Of a stretch of 12,456 nt of DNA, positions 7,345 through 12,456 are shown piece after piece. The notes beneath the pieces are model-generated. The model was not told the DNA's origin and ran no database searches. It saw only the letters and a list, made by a program, of their open reading frames with translations. The position numbers and the translations under genes are program-made. This DNA comes from JALZAH01 sp051000755. GTDB lineage: Bacteria; Actinomycetota; Acidimicrobiia; Acidimicrobiales; Palsa-688. The stretch lies in the NCBI GenBank assembly GCA_051000755.1, contig JBPCNZ010000161.1, positions 1 to 12,456 on the forward strand, given 5' to 3'. Numbering within the stretch: the stretch's first letter is position 1; the number at the start of each line of letters is the position of its first letter.

Positions 7345-8612
7345 CGCCGCTCGCCCATCATGGCCGCGACCTCCTCATCTCCAAAGGGTCCGACAACGGT
7401 CACGGTCCGGTCACCGGAGAGAAGCTCTGCGGCCAGCTGGTTCACCTCGGCGGCGCTCACCGAGACCAGCCGTTCGACGACCTCGTCGAGAGGCGGGACC
7501 CGGTTGTGGATGAGCTGGCTGTGGCCGATGCGGCTCATCCGGGCCCCGGAATCCTCCATGCCGAGCGCCAACGAACCACGCAGGTGGGAGCGGGCCGCGT
7601 CCAGCTCGGCCCCGGTGACGCCGTCGCCGGCGATGCGGTCGAGCTCTTCGTTGATCAACCCCAGGACCCGGCCGGCCTGGGACGGAGTCGTGCCGGCATA
7701 GACCGCCAGGGTCCCGGCGCCCTCGAAGCTGGCCCGATACGAATACACCGAGTAGGCCAGGCCCTTGTCCTCCCGGATCGTCTGGAACAGGCGGCTCGAC
7801 ATGCCCCCACCGAGGATGTGGTCGAGGATCGACGCGGCATGGCGCCTGGGGTCGTCGCGAGCCGGCGCGCCCACACCGACCACCAGATGAGCCTGTTCGG
7901 TGCTCCGTTCCCGAACCAGGCGCCGCCGACCACCTCCGCTGGGCGCCTGACGGGGCGGGCGATCGCCGCCACTGGTCCCGTTCATGCGGCGGGTGACGCC
8001 ATCGAGCACAGCGCCATGATCGAGGGCGCCGGCGGCGGCGAAGACCATGTTGGCCGGACGGTAGTGGCGACGGTGAAATCCGCCGATGGCCTCGGGCGAC
8101 ATGGCCCGGATGGTCGGCTCCTGGCCCAGCACCTCCCGGCCCAGAGGATGATCGGCGAACATCGCCTCGGAGAACAGATCGTGGACCAGGTCGGCAGGCT
8201 CGTCACCGTGCATCAGGATCTCTTCGAGGATCACCTGGCGCTCGGCGTCGACCTCATGGGAGCGGAACGCCGGCGACCACATGATGTCGGAGAGGATGTC
8301 GAGGCCCAGATCCACGTCCTCGGCCAGCAGGCGCAGGTAGAACGCCGTGTACTCCTTGGTCGTGAAGGCGTTCATGTCGCCGCCGACCGAGTCGACCGCC
8401 TCGGCGATCTCCCGGGCCGAGCGCGTCGGGGTCCCCTTGAACAGCAGGTGCTCGAGGAAGTGGGAAACCCCGGCATGCTCCGGGGTCTCGTCCACCGAGC
8501 CGATGCCCACCCAGAAGCCGAGCGAGACCGACCGGGCGTCGTTCATCACCTCGGTCACCACGGTGAGACCCCCCGGCGTGCCGGAGGTCTCGATCGGTGC
8601 CGCTCTGCCCAT
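7341..8612 (-). CDS. M16 family zinc peptidase (PepR-like)
   Basis: This is a zinc metallopeptidase of the M16B (processing-peptidase-like) group, expected in the cytoplasm. The 423-residue length is typical. The inverted zinc motif HFLEH is at 51-55, with the third ligand about 76 residues on in the glutamates of VILEEIL (130-131). The second M16 domain has RLFQTIREDKGLAYSV at 274-289, the conserved substrate-binding R/Y region, so one chain holds both the active and the inactive half. The frame stays open far upstream inside pnp. I chose ATG at 8612, 19 bases past the pnp stop, because family-like sequence begins there (GLTVVTE); a nearby GTG could also serve. Synteny matches the pnp-pepR-dapB order in Mycobacterium. 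Its substrate is unknown. Confidence 0.92.
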   Translation of the reverse strand: MGRAAPIETSGTPGGLTVVTEVMNDARSVSLGFWVGIGSVDETPEHAGVSHFLEHLLFKGTPTRSAREIAEAVDSVGGDMNAFTTKEYTAFYLRLLAEDVDLGLDILSDIMWSPAFRSHEVDAERQVILEEILMHGDEPADLVHDLFSEAMFADHPLGREVLGQEPTIRAMSPEAIGGFHRRHYRPANMVFAAAGALDHGAVLDGVTRRMNGTSGGDRPPRQAPSGGGRRRLVRERSTEQAHLVVGVGAPARDDPRRHAASILDHILGGGMSSRLFQTIREDKGLAYSVYSYRASFEGAGTLAVYAGTTPSQAGRVLGLINEELDRIAGDGVTGAELDAARSHLRGSLALGMEDSGARMSRIGHSQLIHNRVPPLDEVVERLVSVSAAEVNQLAAELLSGDRTVTVVGPFGDEEVAAMMGERR

Positions 8613-8631
8613 CACCTTCGGGCCCACCCGC

Positions 8632-11043
8632 TTAGGAGCGACGGCGGCGAGGGTTGCGGCGCGGTCCCCGGTCCCCGTCCCCACCGGGCGCGGCCAGGTC
8701 AGCAGGTCCGAGATCACCGAAGGTCGCCTCGGCCTCACTCTCCCAGCTGTCCTCGAACGACGCCACCGCCACCGGTGCCGCCGTCTCGGTCGCAGGGGCG
8801 GTGCCGGCAGAGCTGGAAGCGCCCGGTGCGCTGGGTGAAGCGCCATTGCCCGCTCGCGCCGGCGAATCGCCGAGGGACAGCGACACCTTGCCCTGGGGGT
8901 CGATGTCGTCGACGCGGACCTCCACCTCGTCGCCGAGATCGACCACGTCCTCGACCTTCTCCACCCGCTTGCCCTTGCCGAGCTTCGAGATGTGCAGGAG
9001 GCCGTCGCGGCCGGGGAGGATGTTGACGAACGCCCCGAACTTGGTGACGTTGACCACCTTCCCCCGGTAGACGGCGCCGATCTCGGCCTTGGGCGGATCG
9101 AGGATCAACTCGATGCGCCGGCGAGCCTCGGTCACCGCGGCACCGTCGGTGGACCCGATGGTGACCGTGCCGATCTGACCGTCGTCGTCGACGTTGATGT
9201 CGGCACCGGTCTCCTGCTGGAGGAGGTTGATGACCTTGCCCTTGGGTCCGATGACCTCGCCGATCTTGTCGATCGGGATCTCCAGGCTGACGATCTTGGG
9301 GGCGGTGGCGCCCACGTCGTCGCGTGGTTCGGCGATCGTGTCGGCCATGACGGCGAGGATCGTCGTGCGGGCCTCACGGGCCTGGCCCAGCGCCGCGGTC
9401 AGCACCTCGAGGGGCAAACCGTCGATCTTGGTGTCGAGCTGGAGGGCGGTCACGAACTCCGACGTGCCGGCCACCTTGAAGTCCATGTCACCGAAGGCGT
9501 CCTCGGCACCGAGGATGTCGGTGAGGGTGATGTAGGTGTCGTCCGAGCTGTCGCTCGCCGTCCCGGAGATCTTGACCAGACCCATGGCGATCCCGGCGAC
9601 GGGCGCCTTGATGGGAACGCCGGCGTCCATCAACGACAGCGACGAGCCGCACACCGATGCCATGGACGTGGAGCCGTTCGAGGCCAGGACCTCCGACACC
9701 AGGCGCAGGGCGTAGGGGAACTCCTCGATGGGCGGGACGACCGGGAGCAGGGCTCGCTCGGCCAGCAGGCCGTGTCCGATCTCCCGGCGCTTGGGGCTGC
9801 CCACCCGGCCCGTCTCACCGTTCGCCGACGGGGGCATGTTGTAGTGGTGCATGTACCGCTTCTTCAGGTCGATGCCGACGGTGTCAAGCAGCTGATCCAT
9901 GCGCGGCATCCCCAAGGTGGTCACGTTGAGCACCTGGGTCTCGCCCCGCTGGAACAGGCCGGAGCCGTGAGCCGTGGGCAGAAGCCCGACCTGGGCGGAA
10001 AGGGGCCGAAGGTCGGCGGGACCGCGGCCGTCCATCCGGACGCCGGTGGCGGCGATGCGCTGACGAACCAGCTTCTTGGTCTGGGCCCGCACCGCGGCCT
10101 TGATCTCGCGCTCGCGTCCTTCGAACTCCCCGGCCAGCTCGGCCACGATGGCCGCCGTGGCCTCCGAGGTGGAACGCTCCCGCTCAGCTTTGGCGGTGAT
10201 CGTCGTCACGGCCTCGATGCGGTCGCTGCCCACGGCGGCGACCCGCTCGAGGATGTCGTCGGTGTAGTCCCGCTGGGGCTCGAAGGGCAGGGGGGGACGG
10301 GTGCCGGCCTTGGCGACCAGCTCCTTCTGTGCCTCGATGGACTCACGGATCCACGTCTTGGCCGACTCCAGGCCCTCGGCGATGACCTCTTCGGTCACCT
10401 TGGGGGCGCCGGACTCGTACAGCTCCCAGGCCGCCTCGGTCCCGCCGGCCTCGACCATCATGATGGCCACGCCACCGTCGTCGAGCTGGCGGCCGGCGAC
10501 GACGAGCTCGAACGCCGAGTCGTCACCATCCTGGTAGGTGGGGTGCGGGATCCACTCCCCTTCAGCGTTGTAGGCGATGCGCACCGCACCGAGCGGCCCC
10601 TCGAAAGGGATGCCCGAGAGCATCAAGGCGGCGCTGGCCGCGTTGATGGCCAGCACGTCGTGAGGGTTGCGCTGATCGGCACCCATGACGGTGATCACCA
10701 CCTGGGTCTCGTTGCGGTAGCCCTCGGCGAAGCTGGGGCGCAGTGGCCGGTCGATCAGCCGGCAGGTGAGGATGGCCTGGTCGCTCGGTCGGCCCTCCCG
10801 ACGGAAGAACGAACCCGGGATCTTGCCGGCGGCGTACATGCGCTCCTCGACATCGACGGTGAGGGGGAAGAAGTCGATCCCCTCCCGCAGGCCGTTGGAG
10901 GCGTTGGCCGTGGCCAGCACGGTGGTGTCACCGATGCGGCCGACCACCGCCCCCTGGGACTGCTGAGCCAGCAGCCCGGTCTCGAAGGTCAGGGTCTCGG
11001 CCGTACCCGAGATCGATGTTGATACGGATGTGGCACCTTGCAT
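8632..11043 (-). CDS. pnp: Polyribonucleotide nucleotidyltransferase (PNPase)
   Basis: PNPase is a trimeric phosphorolytic 3'-5' exoribonuclease that can also add nucleotides; in actinobacteria it is linked with guanosine pentaphosphate synthetase activity (GpsI). The 803 residues comprise RNase PH domain 1 (about 12-145, with FFRREGRP at 79-86), an all-helical linker (about 250-330), RNase PH domain 2 (about 335-560), KH (about 588-648, GPKG at 599-602) and S1 (about 654-724). Catalytic Asp515, Asp521 and Lys523 in the EDAFGDMDFK region correspond to E. coli Asp486, Asp492 and Lys494. Residues 727-803 form a disordered Ala/Pro/Ser and acidic tail ending RRNPRRRRS, making it longer than E. 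coli PNPase (711). I chose ATG at 11043 because AAAGGAG lies 8 bases upstream; an earlier GTG at 11052 abuts that site. It follows rpsO through a structured leader. Confidence 0.97.
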   Translation of the reverse strand: MQGATSVSTSISGTAETLTFETGLLAQQSQGAVVGRIGDTTVLATANASNGLREGIDFFPLTVDVEERMYAAGKIPGSFFRREGRPSDQAILTCRLIDRPLRPSFAEGYRNETQVVITVMGADQRNPHDVLAINAASAALMLSGIPFEGPLGAVRIAYNAEGEWIPHPTYQDGDDSAFELVVAGRQLDDGGVAIMMVEAGGTEAAWELYESGAPKVTEEVIAEGLESAKTWIRESIEAQKELVAKAGTRPPLPFEPQRDYTDDILERVAAVGSDRIEAVTTITAKAERERSTSEATAAIVAELAGEFEGREREIKAAVRAQTKKLVRQRIAATGVRMDGRGPADLRPLSAQVGLLPTAHGSGLFQRGETQVLNVTTLGMPRMDQLLDTVGIDLKKRYMHHYNMPPSANGETGRVGSPKRREIGHGLLAERALLPVVPPIEEFPYALRLVSEVLASNGSTSMASVCGSSLSLMDAGVPIKAPVAGIAMGLVKISGTASDSSDDTYITLTDILGAEDAFGDMDFKVAGTSEFVTALQLDTKIDGLPLEVLTAALGQAREARTTILAVMADTIAEPRDDVGATAPKIVSLEIPIDKIGEVIGPKGKVINLLQQETGADINVDDDGQIGTVTIGSTDGAAVTEARRRIELILDPPKAEIGAVYRGKVVNVTKFGAFVNILPGRDGLLHISKLGKGKRVEKVEDVVDLGDEVEVRVDDIDPQGKVSLSLGDSPARAGNGASPSAPGASSSAGTAPATETAAPVAVASFEDSWESEAEATFGDLGPADLAAPGGDGDRGPRRNPRRRRS

Positions 11044-11051
11044 GGCGCACA

Positions 11052-11058
11052 CTCCTTT
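11052..11058 (-). promoter_or_regulatory. Ribosome binding site deciding the pnp start
   Basis: AAAGGAG on the minus strand sits 8 bases before ATG at 11043 and directly against the upstream in-frame GTG at 11052. This selects the ATG. A 7-bp stem lies only three bases upstream of it (11062-11080). Confidence 0.75.
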
Positions 11059-11061
11059 CGG

Positions 11062-11080
11062 CCCCCGGCCCCGCCGGGGG
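11062..11080 (-). promoter_or_regulatory. Hairpin immediately upstream of the pnp ribosome site
   Basis: CCCCCGG (11062-11068) and CCGGGGG (11074-11080) form a perfect 7-bp GC stem with a 5-base loop. In the pnp mRNA it ends three bases before the Shine-Dalgarno, so it could modulate ribosome access. Function is inferred from position only. Confidence 0.45.
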
Positions 11081-11104
11081 ATTCGGAGCGGCGGTGGCCA
11101 GTTC

Positions 11105-11147
11105 CCAGTCGGCAGGCTCCCTCCCGGGGAGGGGGACTCTCGACTGG
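11105..11147 (-). promoter_or_regulatory. Large hairpin in the pnp leader, candidate RNase III processing site
   Basis: CCAGTCG (11105-11111) pairs with CGACTGG (11141-11147), and the interior CTCCCTC/GAGGGGG runs can pair further into one long imperfect stem. In E. coli, and as reported for Streptomyces, a stem-loop between rpsO and pnp is cut by RNase III and takes part in pnp control. This hairpin holds the same position. Cleavage here is inference. Confidence 0.45.
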
Positions 11148-11216
11148 CAGCTGGCCGTCACCGCCGCTCGGTGGAAACGACTGATGCGCCGTGCCTAACC
11201 AACGTCCCGACGCGAA

Positions 11217-11242
11217 CGAGCGGCCCCGGAGGGGGCCGCTCG
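11217..11242 (-). terminator. Strong GC hairpin just after rpsO (attenuator or terminator)
   Basis: CGAGCGGCCCC (11217-11227) and GGGGCCGCTCG (11232-11242) make a perfect 11-bp stem with a 4-base loop, starting three bases past the rpsO stop. There is no U-tract on the minus strand beyond it. It may partly terminate the transcript, protect the rpsO 3' end from exonucleases, or be a processing site between rpsO and pnp. Confidence 0.6.
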
Positions 11243-11245
11243 GGC

Positions 11246-11503
11246 CTAGCGGCGCAAACCGAGCTTGGCGATCAGCTCACGGTAGCGCTCCACGTCGTTG
11301 TCCCTCGTGTAGTCGAGGAGACGACGGCGTCGACCGATGAGCTTCATCAGGCCCCGGCGGGTGTGATGATCACCCTTGTGGATCTTCAGATGCTCGGTCA
11401 GGTGAGCGATACGCTCGCTGAGGATGGCGACCTGCACCTCCGGCGAGCCCGTGTCGGTCCCGTGGAGGCGATAGCTCGCTATCGTGGCAGCTTTGTCTGG
11501 CAT
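11246..11503 (-). CDS. rpsO: 30S ribosomal protein S15
   Basis: S15 is a primary binder of the 16S rRNA central domain in 30S assembly and contributes to a bridge with the 50S subunit. The 85-residue product is close to the usual 89 and carries the whole S15 core: DTGSPEVQVAILSERI at 17-32, the signature LTEHLKIHKGDHHTRRG at 35-51, and the ending ERYRELIAKLGLRR. ATG at 11503 is preceded by a weak AGAAAGA purine stretch. pnp follows at 202 bp, the conserved bacterial order. A small dyad lies 45-62 bases upstream in the presumed leader. S15 represses its own mRNA in several bacteria, so leader control is plausible here too. Confidence 0.98.
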   Translation of the reverse strand: MPDKAATIASYRLHGTDTGSPEVQVAILSERIAHLTEHLKIHKGDHHTRRGLMKLIGRRRRLLDYTRDNDVERYRELIAKLGLRR

Positions 11504-11547
11504 GCAGCGCTGTTCTTTCTAGTGATGGGTCCGGTAATGGTCGCTAG

Positions 11548-11565
11548 GACATCACAACGGATGTC
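11548..11565 (-). promoter_or_regulatory. Small hairpin in the rpsO leader, candidate S15 control element
   Basis: GACATC (11548-11553) and GATGTC (11560-11565) are a perfect 6-bp inverted repeat with a 6-base loop, 45-62 bases upstream of the rpsO start. If transcription begins farther upstream it would form in the leader RNA, where S15 binds its own mRNA in other bacteria. It could instead be a DNA operator. Confidence 0.3.
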
Positions 11566-11715
11566 ACGACCCGGTCCCGCCGGGCCGCGCCGTACCGAAC
11601 ACCATGGTAGCAGTCAGGCCGTTCCGGCTGGCAGAGGGGTGCCCGGGACGCCGGTCGGGCGCTCCCCGTGGGGCACTTCGGGGGATTCCTCCGGGCCCCG
11701 GGAGAGCTCCTCGGG

Positions 11716-11800
11716 AGGTTGCTCGGGCTGCTCGGGCTGCTCGGGCTGCTCGGGCTGCTCGGGCTGCTCGGGCTGCTCAGGCTGCTGGGGCTGGGGCTGG
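11716..11800 (+). repeat. 9-bp minisatellite with G-quadruplex potential, upstream of arfB
   Basis: GGGCTGCTC is repeated six times without error at 11725-11778. One degenerate copy lies on each side (11716-11724 and 11779-11787), and GGGG-CT-GGGG-CT-GG follows to 11800. GGG tracts at 9-base spacing with 6-base loops satisfy the usual G-quadruplex pattern on the plus strand, so both the DNA and an arfB leader RNA could fold. Within the otherwise gene-free 11504-11813 I see this repeat, the small rpsO-side dyad, a weak TACCAT-like -10 facing rpsO, and nothing coding that I trust. Confidence 0.75.
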
Positions 11801-11803
11801 ACC

Positions 11804-11808
11804 GGAGG
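11804..11808 (+). promoter_or_regulatory. Ribosome binding site deciding the arfB start
   Basis: GGAGG lies five bases before GTG at 11814 and two before another GTG at 11811. The frame is open back to an ATG at 11604, but that ATG has no ribosome site and would add about 70 Ala/Arg-rich residues encoded by the repeat. Confidence 0.65.
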
Positions 11809-11813
11809 CGGTG

Positions 11814-12233
11814 GTGGCTGACGACGAGGCCCTCGTGATCCGCCCCGGGGTGGTCATCCCCGCCGGCGAGTTGACCTGGCGCTTCTCCGCCTCGGGCGGC
11901 CCCGGTGGCCAGCACGTCAACACCTCCAACACGCGCGCCGAGGTGCGCTTCGACATCGTCGGCTCCCCCAGCTTGTCGCCCGAGGTGCGCCAACGCCTGC
12001 TCTATCGCCTCGGGGACTCCGTGGCCGTGGCCGCCAGCGACCGCCGGTCCCAGATCCGCAACCGGGAGCTGGCTCTCGAACGCCTGGCGTCGCGCCTGGC
12101 CGGTGCCCTCCGGGTGGAGACCCCCCGCCGACCCACCCGGCCCACCCTCGGCGCCAAGCGCCGTCGCCTGGACGCCAAGCGGCGCCAGGGCCTTCGTAAG
12201 CAGGAGCGTCGGACCCGGGGCGACGACGACTGA
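11814..12233 (+). CDS. arfB: Alternative ribosome-rescue factor / peptidyl-tRNA hydrolase ArfB (YaeJ)
   Basis: ArfB frees ribosomes stalled without a stop codon by hydrolysing peptidyl-tRNA with a GGQ loop. The 139-residue product matches the E. coli length of 140. After the N-terminal IRPGVVIPAGELTWRFSASG comes GGQ at 31-33, followed by HVNTSNTRAEVRF as in the family. The C-terminus (about 105-139) is a lysine/arginine-rich tail with GAKRRRLDAKRRQG, the part that in ArfB occupies the mRNA channel. There is no codon-recognition domain, so it is not a class I release factor. GTG at 11814 is preceded by GGAGG. It is divergent from rpsO with a repeat-filled leader, and a hairpin follows its stop. 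ArfB is confidently placed; a mitochondrial-ICT1-like role is family knowledge. Confidence 0.93.
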   Translation: MADDEALVIRPGVVIPAGELTWRFSASGGPGGQHVNTSNTRAEVRFDIVGSPSLSPEVRQRLLYRLGDSVAVAASDRRSQIRNRELALERLASRLAGALRVETPRRPTRPTLGAKRRRLDAKRRQGLRKQERRTRGDDD

Positions 12234-12251
12234 CGGGAGGGGCGCCGTCCT

Positions 12252-12266
12252 GGCCCGTCCCGGGCC
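12252..12266 (+). terminator. Putative terminator hairpin of arfB
   Basis: GGCCCG-TCC-CGGGCC is a perfect 6-bp stem starting 18 bases after the arfB stop. There is no U-tract. Position and strength suggest a terminator, with moderate doubt. Confidence 0.4.
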
Positions 12267-12288
12267 GGGTCAGAGGAGAGCGCCTGGG

Positions 12289-12336
12289 GGCCGGCGACGG
12301 CTAGGGCCGGCGACGGCTAGGGCCGGCGACGGCTAG
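12289..12336. repeat. Three perfect 16-bp tandem repeats
   Basis: The unit GGCCGGCGACGGCTAG occurs three times without a mismatch at 12289-12304, 12305-12320 and 12321-12336. Each contains GCCG-GCGA-CGGC, able to fold as a small stem closed by a GNRA-type tetraloop. The unit also carries TAG. It lies downstream of arfB, in non-coding DNA before the right-edge ORF. The function is unknown. Confidence 0.85.
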
Positions 12337-12399
12337 GTGGCGCCTGAAGTAATCGCCCGGGATCCACCACTTGGCGGGCTGGGTTGGCAATCGTTGGTC

Positions 12400-12456
12400 A
12401 TGGCGTTGGGTGTGGCTCCGAGACAGCAGCGGTTCGAGTGTCCGAGGGAGTTGCTG
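12400..12456 (+). CDS. Start of an unidentified ORF running off the right edge
   Basis: ATG at 12400 opens a frame of 19 residues, MALGVAPRQQRFECPRELL, that reaches the window end without a stop. The preceding 60 bases show no strong ribosome site. I do not recognise the protein. The arginine/glutamine-rich opening is loosely like the start of some transposases, but too little is visible. It may be chance. Confidence 0.25.
   Translation, partial: MALGVAPRQQRFECPRELL

Noticed and set aside
8613..8846. Extended start of the M16 peptidase inside pnp
   Set aside because: The extra 78 residues are Arg/Pro-rich, antiparallel to nothing in the family, and overlap the pnp tail in another frame.
11604..11813. 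70-residue Ala/Arg-rich N-terminal extension of ArfB
   Set aside because: It is produced by translating the 9-bp repeat, has no ribosome site at its ATG, and would make ArfB far longer than its family. GTG at 11814 has GGAGG.
11544..11993. Minus-strand ORF with a Ser-Ser-Pro repeat
   Set aside because: It is the antisense reading of the minisatellite and of arfB. It has no family similarity or ribosome site that I can see.
12289..12336. CRISPR array
   Set aside because: The three 16-bp repeats are directly adjacent with no spacers, and no cas gene is visible.

Overview
The window is GC-rich, about two thirds G+C, with GTG starts and short gene overlaps. It looks like the chromosome of a high-GC actinobacterium. 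The minus-strand order rpsO, pnp, M16 peptidase, dapB, (insert), dapA, RNase J is the layout I know from Mycobacterium and relatives. The exact taxon is an inference: two acyl-CoA dehydrogenases and a di-iron oxidase in this locus would suit an uncultured Acidimicrobiia-like lineage, but nothing here proves it.

Layout, right to left in the direction of most transcription. rpsO (11246-11503) is followed by a hairpin-rich 200-bp leader and then pnp (8632-11043). An M16 zinc peptidase (7341-8612) follows and overlaps dapB (6550-7344) by 4 bases. A 266-bp gap after dapB holds several hairpins and then a good promoter with an operator-like palindrome. This drives a 371-residue ferritin-like di-iron protein (5168-6283), inserted between dapB and dapA. 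dapA (4132-5022), RNase J (2474-4135) and an acyl-CoA dehydrogenase (1323-2474) overlap end to start (ATGA and TGATG) and form a translationally coupled unit. A small PRC-barrel gene (960-1313) runs the other way. Left of it is a second acyl-CoA dehydrogenase (111-842) that lacks its whole C-terminal domain. It stops where a foreign segment carrying the tail of a plus-strand ORF (1-54, possibly a transposase) abuts it.

On the far right, divergent from rpsO, is arfB (11814-12233), a GGQ ribosome-rescue hydrolase. Its leader holds six perfect 9-bp repeats with regularly spaced GGG tracts, a predicted G-quadruplex. A hairpin and three perfect 16-bp repeats lie downstream, and an ORF of unknown identity runs off the right edge.

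Functionally the core is RNA turnover (PNPase, RNase J), ribosome function (S15, ArfB) and the diaminopimelate/lysine branch (DapA, DapB). Accessory redox and lipid enzymes have been inserted or appended. I see no CRISPR array, tRNA, rRNA or multi-gene defence cassette. The most interesting items are the regulated di-iron oxidase inside the dap cluster, the apparent insertion-truncated dehydrogenase, and the structured leaders of pnp and arfB.
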